Below are positions 55,863 through 64,000 of a stretch of DNA of 64,000 nt, piece by piece; the first letter of the stretch is position 1; every line of letters starts with the position of its first letter. The position numbers were made by a program, and so were the translations under genes. The stretch lies in contig JANYGB010000038.1 in the NCBI GenBank assembly GCA_025359445.1, positions 1 through 64,000 on the forward strand, written 5' to 3'. This stretch comes from Sphingomonadaceae bacterium (GTDB taxonomy: Bacteria; Pseudomonadota; Alphaproteobacteria; Sphingomonadales; Sphingomonadaceae). The notes below the pieces were generated by a model. It was not told where the DNA came from and ran no database searches. It saw only the letters and a program-made list of their open reading frames with translations.

Positions 55863-56069
55863 CTACTTGATCCCGTCGCGTTCCATCCGCTTGCGCTCCA
55901 TCTTGCGGGCGCGGCGTACGGCAGCGGCCTTTTCGCGGGCACGCTTTTCCGACGGCTTTTCATAGTGACGGCGCAATTTCATTTCGCGATAGACGCCTTC
56001 GCGCTGCAGCTTTTTCTTAAGCGCGCGCAGGGCTTGCTCGACATTGTTATCGCGGACGAGAATTTGCAT
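55863..56069 (-). CDS. rpsU: 30S ribosomal protein S21
   Basis: 68 residues. Small basic ribosomal protein at the mRNA entry side of the 30S subunit. [25 protein letters not shown] and the [21 protein letters not shown] region are typical. The leader (56070-56160) holds a possible hairpin (CCCCGC ... GCGGGG) and two copies of AATCCAAAAA (56085-56094 and 56137-56146), which might matter in control. Confidence 0.97.
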   Translation of the reverse strand: MQILVRDNNVEQALRALKKKLQREGVYREMKLRRHYEKPSEKRAREKAAAVRRARKMERKRMERDGIK

Positions 56070-56303
56070 AAACCGAACTACCTCAATCCAAAAAGACGAG
56101 AACCCCGCGGCTGTTCAGTGCGGGGGAGCACCTTTTAATCCAAAAATGTAAAACGCACCCGAATCCAACAGGAACGGATCGAACCGGCGGGCGGCTAACA
56201 GGAAACGAAGTGCATGGCAACCCTGCGAAGGCTCGCAATGTGGCAAATTTGCCGCGTTCCTTCCGGCTTGCTGGACCCGCCTCGCTGACCTAATGCGGCA
56301 ACC

Positions 56304-56705
56304 GTGAACCCGCCGTCTTTCTTTGCCGCATCGCTTTATGTCATCCTTGGGGGCGGCATAGGGGCATGGCTGCGCTATGCCAGCGGAATATTGATTTTCC
56401 GCAGTCTCGGCCCGGCAAGCCAATTCCCTTGGGCTACGCTGAGCGTCAATGTGCTGGGCAGCCTCGCCATGGGCCTGCTCGCCGGGTGGCTCGCCCGCCA
56501 TGGCAGCCACGGCGAAGGCTGGCGTTTGCTGCTTGGCGTTGGCTTCCTCGGCGGCTTCACCACCTTTTCCGCGTTCAGCCTTGAGCTGGCGCTGATGGTG
56601 GAGCGCGGTGCGCTGGCTACTGCGGCGTTTTATGCGGCCGCATCGGTACTGGCAGGAGTCGCGGCACTGTTCGCCGGGCTGGCAATCATGCGGGTGTCTA
56701 CGTGA
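56304..56705 (+). CDS. crcB: Fluoride channel CrcB/Fluc
   Basis: 133 residues starting with GTG. Four membrane helices. Fluc motifs: GGGIGAWLRY, the Na+-site break in LSVNVLGSLAMG, and GFLGGFTTFSAFSLE with the Phe box. Lets fluoride leave the cell. No fluoride riboswitch was seen in the 234 bases upstream. Overlaps the pseudouridine synthase gene by 4 bases (GTGA). Confidence 0.94.
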   Translation: MNPPSFFAASLYVILGGGIGAWLRYASGILIFRSLGPASQFPWATLSVNVLGSLAMGLLAGWLARHGSHGEGWRLLLGVGFLGGFTTFSAFSLELALMVERGALATAAFYAAASVLAGVAALFAGLAIMRVST

Positions 56706-57910
56706 GCGAGATTGTCCGCCAATTCACCGTCGGGCCAGACGACGATGGGGTGCGGCTGGACCGCTGGTTTAAACGCAACCTCCCCGAAATCGGCTTTGCC
56801 ACGATCAGCCGCTGGGCCCGGACCGGGCAGATCCGGGTTGACGGCAAGCGGGCAGATCCGGCTGACCGGCTGGTTGCTGGCCAGATGCTGCGCGTGCCCC
56901 CTGGCGGCGATGCACCCGCCATCAAGGGCCAACGTCTGCGCCGGCCGCTCACCCCGGAGCAGTGCGAACTGGCGCTCGACATGGTGATTCGCACCACCCC
57001 CAGCGCTTTCGTGCTCAACAAGCCGCCGGGGCTCGCGACGCAAGGCGGTAGCGGCACCTTCGAACATATCGACGGGCTGCTCGATGCACTGGCGCAGGAA
57101 AGTGATCCGCGCCCGCGGTTGGTTCACCGGCTCGACAAGGATACCAGCGGCGTGCTGCTGATCGCGCGCACCCCGGGCAGCGCGGCGGCGTTTTCAAAGC
57201 ACTTCTCTGGCCGCTCGGCGCGCAAGGTTTATTGGGCGCTGGTGATCGGCGTACCCGCGATCGAGGACGGGCTGATCGAACTGCCGCTGGGCAAGCAGCC
57301 CGGCAGCGGCGGCGAGAAGATGATGGTCGATGAAAGCGAGCACGGGCAAAGCGCGCGCACCCGCTACCGGGTGATCGACCACGCCGGCAACCGCGCCTCG
57401 TGGGTCGAATTGCAGCCGATGACCGGGCGCACGCACCAGCTGCGCGTCCACATGGCGGCGATCGGCCATCCCATCGTGGGTGACGGCAAATACGGCGGGC
57501 CCGACGCGTTTTTGTCGGGCACAATCAGCCGCAAGATGCACCTCCATGCGCGGCGGCTGGTGATCCCCGCGCCCGGCGGTGACAGCATCGACGTGACCGC
57601 CGACCTGCCCGATCATTTCGCGTCGAGCATGGTCAGCCTGGGATTCGACGAGGCTGACGGCGTGATCGAGCTCAAGGCAAAGGCGCCGCCGACCAAGGAA
57701 GTGCAGAAGGCCGAGGCCAGGGCTCACGCCAAGCAATACCGCAAGGAACGCCGCGGCGAGCGCCGCTCACGCTCGGATGCCCCGGCGGGCGAGCGGCGCT
57801 CGCGCACTGACGCGCCAACGCGTCCCGCCAAGAGCCGCGGCCCGACCAAGGGCAAAGGCTCACCCAAGCCGGTCAAACCGGGCAAACCCGGTAAGCCGGT
57901 GGGGCGCTGA
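56702..57910 (+). CDS. RluA-family rRNA pseudouridine synthase
   Basis: 402 residues, GTG start. N-terminal S4 RNA-binding domain (about 10-75), then the RluA catalytic domain with Asp145 in VHRLDKDTSGVLL and the GRTHQLRVHMAAIGHPIVGD motif. Closest in type to RluC (large-subunit rRNA). The C-terminal 60 residues are a Lys/Arg/Pro-rich tail with a tandem unit GERRSR-DAP and GKPGKP. The tail is likely disordered and may bind RNA. Confidence 0.93.
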   Translation: MSEIVRQFTVGPDDDGVRLDRWFKRNLPEIGFATISRWARTGQIRVDGKRADPADRLVAGQMLRVPPGGDAPAIKGQRLRRPLTPEQCELALDMVIRTTPSAFVLNKPPGLATQGGSGTFEHIDGLLDALAQESDPRPRLVHRLDKDTSGVLLIARTPGSAAAFSKHFSGRSARKVYWALVIGVPAIEDGLIELPLGKQPGSGGEKMMVDESEHGQSARTRYRVIDHAGNRASWVELQPMTGRTHQLRVHMAAIGHPIVGDGKYGGPDAFLSGTISRKMHLHARRLVIPAPGGDSIDVTADLPDHFASSMVSLGFDEADGVIELKAKAPPTKEVQKAEARAHAKQYRKERRGERRSRSDAPAGERRSRTDAPTRPAKSRGPTKGKGSPKPVKPGKPGKPVGR

Positions 57911-58512
57911 TGTATCCCGCGCAGTCCTTCCGCAATCCCGACCGCGCGCTGCTTGAAACAATGGTCGAGGAGATCGGCTTCGGCATGGTCTTTGCGCAGG
58001 CCCCCGATGGGCCGCGCGTGGCGCATGTACCCTTGCTGTGGACGGGCGACGGCGCGGTGCAGTTTCACCTCGCGCGCGGTAATGCGCTGACCAAGCACCT
58101 CGATGGCATGACCGTGCTGGCGGTAATCAACGGCCCCGATGGCTACGTCAGCCCGCGCTGGTACGCCGATCCCGAGCAGGTCCCGACTTGGAACTACGTC
58201 GCGCTGGAGCTTGAAGGCCGGGTCCAGCGGTTGGATGCCGAACGGCTGCTCGGTCAGATCACCGCGCTGTCGGACAAGCATGAGGCACGCATCGCAGCGG
58301 GCCAGCCGTGGACGATGGACAAGCTGCCCGAGGCCAAGAGCCGCGCGCTGCAATCCGCCATTGTCGGGTTCGAGCTTGAGGTGATTGCCTGGCGCGAAAC
58401 GATCAAGCTCAGCCAGAACAAGCCGGCGGATGAGCGCGAACGCGTTGCGGCCGGGTTGGAAAGCGAAGGCGCTGCCGGGATTGCCGCCTTGATGCGCAGC
58501 TTCGCCCCATGA
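57910..58512 (+). CDS. PaiB-family FMN-binding protein
   Basis: 200 residues. Starts MYPAQSFRNPDRALLETMVEEIGFGMVF, a PaiB/FMN-binding split-barrel lead, with VAHVPLLW, PDGYVSPRWYADPEQVPTWNYV (a strong family block) and RAIVGFELEV-type (SAIVGFELEVIAWRETIKLSQNK). PaiB in Bacillus lowers protease gene expression; elsewhere the function is uncertain. Shares one base with the gene before and 4 with the one after. Confidence 0.9.
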   Translation: MYPAQSFRNPDRALLETMVEEIGFGMVFAQAPDGPRVAHVPLLWTGDGAVQFHLARGNALTKHLDGMTVLAVINGPDGYVSPRWYADPEQVPTWNYVALELEGRVQRLDAERLLGQITALSDKHEARIAAGQPWTMDKLPEAKSRALQSAIVGFELEVIAWRETIKLSQNKPADERERVAAGLESEGAAGIAALMRSFAP

Positions 58513-59162
58513 CGGTGCGGCTGGCGCTGTTCGATTGCGACGGGACGCTGGTCGATGGGCAAGCCGGGGTGTGCAATGCCATGGACGCGGCTTTTGCCGA
58601 CGTGGGCCTGCCCGCGCCTGACCGGCATCTGGTTCGCCGGATTGTCGGGCTGAGCTTGCCGCAAGCGATTCGCCAGTTGGCCCCAGATGCGGGCGCAAGT
58701 GTGTGCGCTGCGGTTGATACTGCTTACCGCGAGCAGTTCCGCGCGGCCCGCGAAAGTGGCTCACTGGTTGAACCGTTGTACGATGGCATTACCGAACTGG
58801 TCGCCACCCTACGCGCTGCCGGATGGACGCTGGGGGTCGCCACCGGCAAAAGCCAGCGCGGCCTGACGCATTGCCTTGCCATGCATGGACTCACGGCGCA
58901 TTTCGCAACATTCCAGACCGCCGACAACCACCCGTCCAAGCCGCATCCGGCGATGGTGCTGGCTGCGCTCGCGGAAACCGGCGCCGAACCTGACCAGTGT
59001 GTCATGATTGGCGATACCGTATTTGACATCGCGATGGCGCGCGCTGCCGACGTGCGTGCGCTGGGGGTCAACTGGGGTTACCATACTGCCGCAGAACTGA
59101 TCGAGGCCGGGGCTGAGGCGGTGGCTTTGGATCCCGCCCAACTGAAGGAGTTGATCGGATGA
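58509..59162 (+). CDS. HAD-IA hydrolase, phosphoglycolate phosphatase-like
   Basis: 217 residues. HAD motifs: I with Asp9 and Asp11 (LFDCDGTL), II with Thr in GVATGKSQRGL, III Lys in SKPHPAMVLAAL, and IV in MIGDTVFDIAMARAADV. The cap and length fit phosphoglycolate phosphatase or pyrophosphatase PpaX-like enzymes. Substrate not certain. Overlaps both neighbours by 4 bases. Confidence 0.9.
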   Translation: MTVRLALFDCDGTLVDGQAGVCNAMDAAFADVGLPAPDRHLVRRIVGLSLPQAIRQLAPDAGASVCAAVDTAYREQFRAARESGSLVEPLYDGITELVATLRAAGWTLGVATGKSQRGLTHCLAMHGLTAHFATFQTADNHPSKPHPAMVLAALAETGAEPDQCVMIGDTVFDIAMARAADVRALGVNWGYHTAAELIEAGAEAVALDPAQLKELIG

Positions 59163-59374
59163 ACGACAACGACAGCATTGCCATGCAGCGTTTTGTGATG
59201 CTCAACCTGGTCCGTCTCTCGGCGACCGCCTTGACCGTGGTTGGTTTGCTAATCGTGGCCGGCAAGATCGATATACCCAAACCCGCCGGAGTGGCATTCG
59301 CGGTGTTTGGTCTGCTCGAACTGCTGCTCTTGCCCCCGTTCCTCGCGCGCAAGTGGAAGTCACCGGGTTCATGA
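59159..59374 (+). CDS. Small membrane protein, unknown function
   Basis: 71 residues with two membrane segments (about 17-35 and 44-62): LVRLSATALTVVGLLIVAGKI and AGVAFAVFGLLELLLLPPFLA. Small acidic N-terminus and a basic end. Overlaps the HAD gene and the ATP12 gene by 4 bases each, so it is surely translated. A position just before ATP12 is typical of this protein in sphingomonads as far as I recall. Confidence 0.8.
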   Translation: MNDNDSIAMQRFVMLNLVRLSATALTVVGLLIVAGKIDIPKPAGVAFAVFGLLELLLLPPFLARKWKSPGS

Positions 59375-60066
59375 AGCGGTTTTGGACGGAGGCGACGGTC
59401 GCGCCGTTTGGCACCGGCTGGCAGGTGCTGCTCGATGGGCGTGCGGTTAAAACGCAGACGGGAAGCGTGCAAATTGTGCCGAGCCAGCCGCTTGCCGCAG
59501 CCATGGCTGCCGAATGGGCGGCGCAAGGGGCTACGGTAGACCCGGCCAGCTTGCCGCTGCGTGATCTGGCCGACTATGCGATCGACGTGATCGCACCTGG
59601 CCGCACCGCAGCAACCGCGCAGTTGCTGGGCTACGCCGAGACAGACACGCTGTGCTACCGTGCTGAGCCTGACGAACCCCTTCATGCCCGTCAGCTGGCG
59701 TTGTGGGAGCCGCTGTTGAGCGCTGCCGAAGCCCGCTGGGACATTCATTTTGAGCGCGTCAGCGGTGTCATTCACCGGCCGCAAAGCGCGGCGACCTTGG
59801 CGCGGCTGGAGCGCGTGCTTTCGGCGCACGACGATTTTACTTTAGCGGCGCTGACCACGCTCAGCGCACTGGCGGCATCGCTGACGATCGCGCTCGCTGC
59901 GCTGGAAGAAAGTGCCGACCCGGGCCAGCTTTGGAACGCCGCAAACCTTGAGGAAGACTGGCAGATCGAACTGTGGGGTGCCGACGCCGAAGCCGCCGAG
60001 CGCCGCGCCTTGCGCCTCGGTGCGTTCAAGGCCGCGCAACGTTTTGCCGAACTTGTGCGGACTTAA
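59371..60066 (+). CDS. ATP12-family F1-ATPase assembly chaperone
   Basis: 231 residues. ATP12 helps assemble the alpha subunit into F1. Family pattern: MKRFWTEATVAPFGTGWQVLLDGRAVKT, the EWAAQGATVDPASLPL region and the C-terminal NLEEDWQIELWGADAEAAERR. Known from mitochondria and alphaproteobacteria. The stop shares TTAA with the convergent lipoprotein gene. Confidence 0.93.
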   Translation: MKRFWTEATVAPFGTGWQVLLDGRAVKTQTGSVQIVPSQPLAAAMAAEWAAQGATVDPASLPLRDLADYAIDVIAPGRTAATAQLLGYAETDTLCYRAEPDEPLHARQLALWEPLLSAAEARWDIHFERVSGVIHRPQSAATLARLERVLSAHDDFTLAALTTLSALAASLTIALAALEESADPGQLWNAANLEEDWQIELWGADAEAAERRALRLGAFKAAQRFAELVRT

Positions 60067-60686
60067 CCGACGACCCAGACAGCAACCTGGCCCGCGACAT
60101 CGTTGGCCGCCCGATTGAGCGCCGGCCCGATGAATTCGGGCTTGGCCTGAATACCAGGAACCACGCTTTCGAACCGCTTGGTCATCACCGCGCCGCCCGT
60201 ACTGCTGCGGATCGCTTCGAAGCGCACCACCACCGAACTGGTCCGCACATCATAACCCATGTCGATCAGCCGGCCCGAGACCCGCACGCCGGTGTTCGCC
60301 GCGGCCTGACTGTCTTCGAGGACCAGCGCATTGGTCTTGCTCCGCAGTGTTTCGGCGAGCAACGCCCGAAATAACCGAGCAGGGCGTTCGACCCAGGCCG
60401 CGCCCTTGACGTAAGCGATGTTGGTGTCGTCGACCTGGACCGGCACCCGCACCACGGCGAGCCGCTGGTCGGTTTCGGGTTCCATCACCATGATCGCGGT
60501 TTTGGGATCGCCGCTGGTCACCGTGCCCGCCGGGATTGCGGTGGCCGCAGTCAGGGTGAGCAAGGTTGGCGGCGGCTTCCCGCCCAGGCTGAGACAGCCC
60601 GGCAAGGTCAGCGTGAGGGCGAGCGCCAAGCACACTGGCGGCATCTTGAATGAGCGGAAGTGGCGCATCGCGGAGGTCCCTGTCAT
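60063..60686 (-). CDS. ABC-type transport auxiliary lipoprotein
   Basis: 207 residues. Lipobox LPGC, then a domain like PqiC/DUF330 or ABC_trans_aux: VRVPVQVDDTNIAYVKGAAWVERPARLFRALLAETL. These lipoproteins partner MCE proteins at the outer membrane. It overlaps the MCE gene stop by 4 bases (ATGA at 60686), which supports the long start; ATG at 60668 is an alternative. Confidence 0.88.
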   Translation of the reverse strand: MTGTSAMRHFRSFKMPPVCLALALTLTLPGCLSLGGKPPPTLLTLTAATAIPAGTVTSGDPKTAIMVMEPETDQRLAVVRVPVQVDDTNIAYVKGAAWVERPARLFRALLAETLRSKTNALVLEDSQAAANTGVRVSGRLIDMGYDVRTSSVVVRFEAIRSSTGGAVMTKRFESVVPGIQAKPEFIGPALNRAANDVAGQVAVWVVG

Positions 60687-61642
60687 GGCTTGTAATCCGG
60701 CAATTGCTGCCCGCCGAGCAGCCCTTTGGCGCCCTGCTCGTTAAGCTTTTCGGTCATTCCGCGCAGCGCCTTGGTCGTCGCGCGCAGATCGCGGATTGCG
60801 GCCTCGGCCTCGGGCAGGGTCTGTTCGCTGAGCCGCTTCGCTCCGGGGCGCATATCGCCAAGCAGTCCGTCAAGCTGGGTCGAAGCCCGGTCGATCGATT
60901 TGAGCGAATTGTTGAACTGCCCGACCATCGGCTTGATATCCTCGTTCATCATCCGGTCGGTCGAACCGGCGATTTGTTGAAAGCCGGCCAGTGCGCCGCG
61001 CGCTTCGACCAGCGTGCCCTGCAATTCCTGCAAGGTCCTGCGCATTTCGGGCGAGGCATCCGCGAGGCCATTGGTCAGCCGATCGGTATTGGCGAGAATG
61101 TTCTGGATGGAAGCCTGGTTCTTGTCCGAAAGCACTTCCGTGAAGCGCTCGGTCAAGGTCGCCAGCCGCTCAAGCAGCACTGGCGCACTGTTGAGCAATT
61201 CGCCCAAGCCCCCGCGCTTGGTCGGGATCACCGGCACGCCTTCAGGGCACGACGCACGGCGGTCCTGCGTCCCGCAGGTAATCAGCGGCGCGTCCTTGCT
61301 CGCCCCTTCAAGCTGGATGTTCGACACGCCAGTAAAGCTGCCCTGCATGGTTGCCGTGGTGCCGACGCGGATCGCCACTTCCTTGTCCACTGCAATCCGC
61401 ACCCGTACGTAACTGGGGTCTTTATCCCACAACTCGATCTGCTTAACTTGGCCGACCGGCACACCGGAAAATGTCACTGACGAGCCTTTGGCGAGGCCAT
61501 CGACCGATTGCTTGAAGAAAATATCAAATTCGTGGCGACTGCCTTCGCCCAGCCGGGCCATCCACACTATGGCCACGGCCAGCAGCGCCAGCAGCGCCAG
61601 CGAGACCACGCCTACCCAGACATTCTTGGCCCTGGTTTCCAT
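60683..61642 (-). CDS. MCE-domain lipid-transport protein (MlaD-like)
   Basis: 319 residues. One N-terminal membrane helix (about 9-28), then an MCE domain (about 38-115) with FSGVPVGQVKQIELW and TMQGSFTGVSNIQLEG, and a long helical region (about 150-300). MCE proteins form hexameric tunnels that carry phospholipids across the periplasm. Operon with the ATPase and permease upstream and the lipoprotein downstream. Confidence 0.93.
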   Translation of the reverse strand: METRAKNVWVGVVSLALLALLAVAIVWMARLGEGSRHEFDIFFKQSVDGLAKGSSVTFSGVPVGQVKQIELWDKDPSYVRVRIAVDKEVAIRVGTTATMQGSFTGVSNIQLEGASKDAPLITCGTQDRRASCPEGVPVIPTKRGGLGELLNSAPVLLERLATLTERFTEVLSDKNQASIQNILANTDRLTNGLADASPEMRRTLQELQGTLVEARGALAGFQQIAGSTDRMMNEDIKPMVGQFNNSLKSIDRASTQLDGLLGDMRPGAKRLSEQTLPEAEAAIRDLRATTKALRGMTEKLNEQGAKGLLGGQQLPDYKP

Positions 61643-61648
61643 AGCCGC

Positions 61649-62482
61649 TTATGCCCCTGCTTTTCTGTTCTTGTCCATGGCCTTGGCCTTGGCGCGGCGT
61701 TGTGCCGACTGAGCTGCGCGGCCGCGCGGCCCGTTGAAATATTCCTGAATCCACGGGTGATCGAGCGCGAGCAGTTCGGGGATCGTGCCGACCGCAATCA
61801 CCCGCTTGTCGGCCAGCACCGCGACCCGGTCGCAAATCTCGTACAGCGTATCGAGATCGTGGGTGATCAGGAACACGGTGTGGCCCAACGTATCCTGCAA
61901 TTCGCGGGTCAGCTCATCAAACGCCGCCGCTCCGATCGGGTCAAGCCCGGCGGTTGGCTCGTCAAGGAACAGCAGTTCGGGATCGAGCGCCAGTGCGCGG
62001 GCGAGCCCGGCACGCTTGCGCATCCCGCCTGATAACTCGGAAGGATACTTATCGGCAGCATCTTCGGGCAGCCCGGCCAGCTTGATTTTGTAAAGCGCAA
62101 TCTCGCGGCGCAGTTCGTCGCCGATCTCGGGATGAAACTCGCGCAGTGGGACTTCGATATTCTCTGCCACGGTGAGTGTCGAAAACAGCGCTCCGCCCTG
62201 AAATAGCACGCCCCAGCGGCTGCGCACGTCGATTTCATCGGGATCGCGTTCTTCGGAAACTTCGGCCCCGAGCACTTCGATGTGGCCCTCGGTCGGCGGC
62301 TGGAGCCCGATGATCGAGCGGAGCAGCACCGATTTCCCGGTGCCCGAACCGCCCACAACGCCCAAAATCTCGCCCCGGCGCACAACCAGATCGAGCCCGT
62401 CGTGGACGACGTGGCTGCCGAACACGTTCTTCAGTCCTTCGACGACAACCGCCGGTTCTTCGTGAGGTTCGGACGAATTCAT
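61649..62482 (-). CDS. Mla-type ABC transporter ATPase
   Basis: 277 residues from the ATG at 62482, which overlaps the permease stop (ATGA). Walker A VVGGSGTGKSVLL, Q-loop LFQGGALF, signature LSGGMRKRAGLARA, Walker B ELLFLDEPTAGLDPI. The GGALF-STLTV loop is typical of MlaF-type ATPases. Powers lipid movement between membranes. A basic C-terminal tail ends the protein. Confidence 0.94.
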   Translation of the reverse strand: MNSSEPHEEPAVVVEGLKNVFGSHVVHDGLDLVVRRGEILGVVGGSGTGKSVLLRSIIGLQPPTEGHIEVLGAEVSEERDPDEIDVRSRWGVLFQGGALFSTLTVAENIEVPLREFHPEIGDELRREIALYKIKLAGLPEDAADKYPSELSGGMRKRAGLARALALDPELLFLDEPTAGLDPIGAAAFDELTRELQDTLGHTVFLITHDLDTLYEICDRVAVLADKRVIAVGTIPELLALDHPWIQEYFNGPRGRAAQSAQRRAKAKAMDKNRKAGA

Positions 62483-63624
62483 CCCCAACCCACTTCGGTG
62501 AAGAACACCGCAAAAAAGGCATCAAGCACGATCACCGCGAAGATACCTTGCACCACCGCAATCGTGGTCCGAAGTCCAACCTCTTCTGAATTGCCTTGTA
62601 CCTGCATGCCCTGATAGCAGCCTGCAAGCGCGATAATCAGGCCGAACAGCGGTGCCTTGATCAACCCCACCCAGATATCGTGCAGCGGCACCACTTCGCG
62701 GATCCGGATCAGGAAAGTGAAGAACGGAATGTCGAGCGCGAACATCGAAATGAACGCCCCGCCGATGATCGACAGCACGGCGGCGTAAAACCCGAGCAGC
62801 GGCATGATCAGCAGCGCAGCGACAATCCGCGGCACTACCAGGGCCTCCATCGGCGAAACACCGATGGTGCGCATCGCGTCGATCTCTTCGGTCAGCTTCA
62901 TCGTCCCGATCTGCGCGGCAAACGAGGAGCCCGAACGGCCAGCAAACATGATCGCGGTCATCAGGATGCCAAGCTCGCGCATCGACAGCCGCCCGGTCAG
63001 GTTGACGGTATAAATCTCAGCCCCGAACTGGCGCAGTTGAACCGCGCCTTGCTGTGCAATCACGATCCCGATCAAAAAGCTCATCAGCCCGACGATCGGT
63101 AAGGCCCCGACCCCGCTGAGCTCGATCTGGCGAACCAGCGCAACGATGCGGAACCGGCGCGGGTGCGTGATCAGCGAGCCCATCGCGATAATCAGCGCAC
63201 CCAGGAAACCGACCAGCTTGGTCATGCCATCAAGATAACCAGTGACGAAACCGCCCAATTTCTGGACCGTTCGGTTTGGCCAGGCGCGATCTTCATCGCT
63301 GAGGGCGTCGGCCGACGTCTCGCCGTCCGGGTTCTCGTCAGTATCCTGGCCGCGCACCGCTGCGATCAGCCGCATCGCTTCTTCGCTGCCGCCGGTGATC
63401 TTGGCACCGCGTTCTTCGGAGAGCCGCACCACGATCCACGCCCCGACGGTATCGAAATCGTCCACTTTGCTCAGGTCGATCGCCTCAACCTGACCCTCGA
63501 TCGCGCGCAGCCGGTCATCGATCCGGCCCACCGAGGATACGCACAAAGGCCCGCTCAGCGCGATGCTGATCGCTCCGTCGGCCCCGGTTTCGGCAATGAA
63601 GTCAGCCCATTCGCGCATCGGCAT
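62479..63624 (-). CDS. Mla-type permease with N-terminal STAS domain
   Basis: 381 residues from the ATG at 63624 (63618 also possible). The first 100 residues form a STAS-like domain ([29 protein letters not shown]), equivalent to a fused MlaB. The rest is the MlaE permease with five or six membrane segments and the motifs [42 protein letters not shown] and [21 protein letters not shown]. Forms the lipid channel with the ATPase. First gene of the lipid-transport operon. Confidence 0.93.
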   Translation of the reverse strand: MPMREWADFIAETGADGAISIALSGPLCVSSVGRIDDRLRAIEGQVEAIDLSKVDDFDTVGAWIVVRLSEERGAKITGGSEEAMRLIAAVRGQDTDENPDGETSADALSDEDRAWPNRTVQKLGGFVTGYLDGMTKLVGFLGALIIAMGSLITHPRRFRIVALVRQIELSGVGALPIVGLMSFLIGIVIAQQGAVQLRQFGAEIYTVNLTGRLSMRELGILMTAIMFAGRSGSSFAAQIGTMKLTEEIDAMRTIGVSPMEALVVPRIVAALLIMPLLGFYAAVLSIIGGAFISMFALDIPFFTFLIRIREVVPLHDIWVGLIKAPLFGLIIALAGCYQGMQVQGNSEEVGLRTTIAVVQGIFAVIVLDAFFAVFFTEVGWG

Positions 63625-63706
63625 GCTGTTTGGGGTAAAATTGCGGCCCCGGCAAGGCTGGCGCAAGCTTGCATGGCCTTACCGGCACTGGCAAAGGCCG
63701 CAAACG

Positions 63707-64000
63707 ATGACAGAAGCCAGCCCAATCTCCGCATTGCCCAAGACATTCGACCCCGCCGCCATCGAGGCGAAGTGGTACGCGCATTGGGAGGCCAATGGCC
63801 TGTTCCGGCCTGAGCGCCCCGACGCAGTGCCCTTCACCATCGTCAACCCGCCGCCCAACGTGACGGGCAGCCTGCACATCGGCCACGCGCTCGACAATAC
63901 GTTGCAAGACGTGGTGGTGCGGTACGAGCGGCTGCGCGGCAAGGATGCGCTGTGGGTGGTCGGCACCGATCACGCCGGGATCGCGACCCAGATGGTGGTT
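63707..64000 (+). CDS. valS: Valyl-tRNA synthetase, N-terminal part
   Basis: 98 codons from the ATG at 63707; runs off the right edge. Class I synthetase start: [34 protein letters not shown] with the HIGH motif, and [16 protein letters not shown]. All are typical of ValS. Divergent from the lipid-transport operon with an 82-base shared control region. Confidence 0.95.
   Translation, partial: MTEASPISALPKTFDPAAIEAKWYAHWEANGLFRPERPDAVPFTIVNPPPNVTGSLHIGHALDNTLQDVVVRYERLRGKDALWVVGTDHAGIATQMVV

Noticed and set aside
56160..56300. Possible SRP (4.5S) RNA from a GGAAGGAA-like stretch on the minus strand
   Set aside because: The conserved GTCCGGAAGGAAGCAGCC core is not matched and the flanks do not pair.
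56070..56303. Fluoride riboswitch before crcB
   Set aside because: The conserved pseudoknot segments of the crcB motif could not be found.

Overview
The window is high-GC, densely coded bacterial chromosome. It points to an alphaproteobacterium of the order Sphingomonadales. The evidence is the argS-SPOR-nagZ-scpA-scpB-tatABC order, an ATP12-type F1 assembly chaperone, bpt, a MlaE permease with an N-terminal STAS domain, a large TonB-dependent receptor with a 'DIVVTGSRI' plug start, and short dispersed inverted repeats of the kind common between sphingomonad genes. It looks like core chromosome: no tRNA, rRNA, insertion sequence, integrase or CRISPR array was seen. Species cannot be decided from the sequence alone.

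Layout. 1-4.7 kb: end of glnA, a 49-residue membrane protein, a frameshifted GH24 lysozyme, a Gly/Asn-rich secreted protein, a fasciclin lipoprotein and an aldehyde dehydrogenase. 4.8-7.3 kb: a PepSY protein divergent from a response regulator/histidine kinase pair. 7.5-12.8 kb: bpt, threonine ammonia-lyase, VanZ-like protein, a 3-hydroxyisobutyrate dehydrogenase-family reductase and an exported amidohydrolase. 12.8-19.5 kb (minus): argS, SPOR protein, nagZ, scpA, scpB, tatA, tatB, tatC. 19.7-24.9 kb: a lipoprotein, then ispH-thrB-rnhA, an FAD oxidoreductase and a lysophospholipase-like hydrolase. 25.0-32.3 kb: a Tad/Flp pilus locus (cpaA, cpaB, cpaC, cpaD, cpaE, tadB, tadC) that lacks the motor ATPase cpaF and any pilin. 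32.3-38.9 kb (minus): thiolase, SDR dehydrogenase, enoyl-CoA hydratase, TetR, MTA phosphorylase, maleylacetoacetate isomerase, MarR and a fumarylacetoacetate hydrolase, a fatty-acid/aromatic catabolic block with two regulators. 39.2-42.6 kb: a TonB-dependent receptor. 42.7-50.9 kb: clpB divergent from a penicillin-acylase-family enzyme, an M16 peptidase and a small protein. 51.0-56.1 kb (minus): rpsU, FKBP, gatC, gatA, a PhyH-like dioxygenase and gatB. 56.3-60.1 kb: crcB, RluA-type synthase, PaiB-like protein, HAD phosphatase, membrane protein and ATP12, every junction overlapping. 60.1-63.6 kb (minus): an Mla-type lipid transporter (permease, ATPase, MCE protein, auxiliary lipoprotein). 63.7 kb to the end: start of valS.

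No single unmistakable new system is present. The best leads are the motorless Tad locus, an 18-bp palindrome shared by the thiolase and aldehyde dehydrogenase promoters, the divergent clpB/acylase control region, the dioxygenase gene lodged between gatA and gatB, and the families of inverted repeats.
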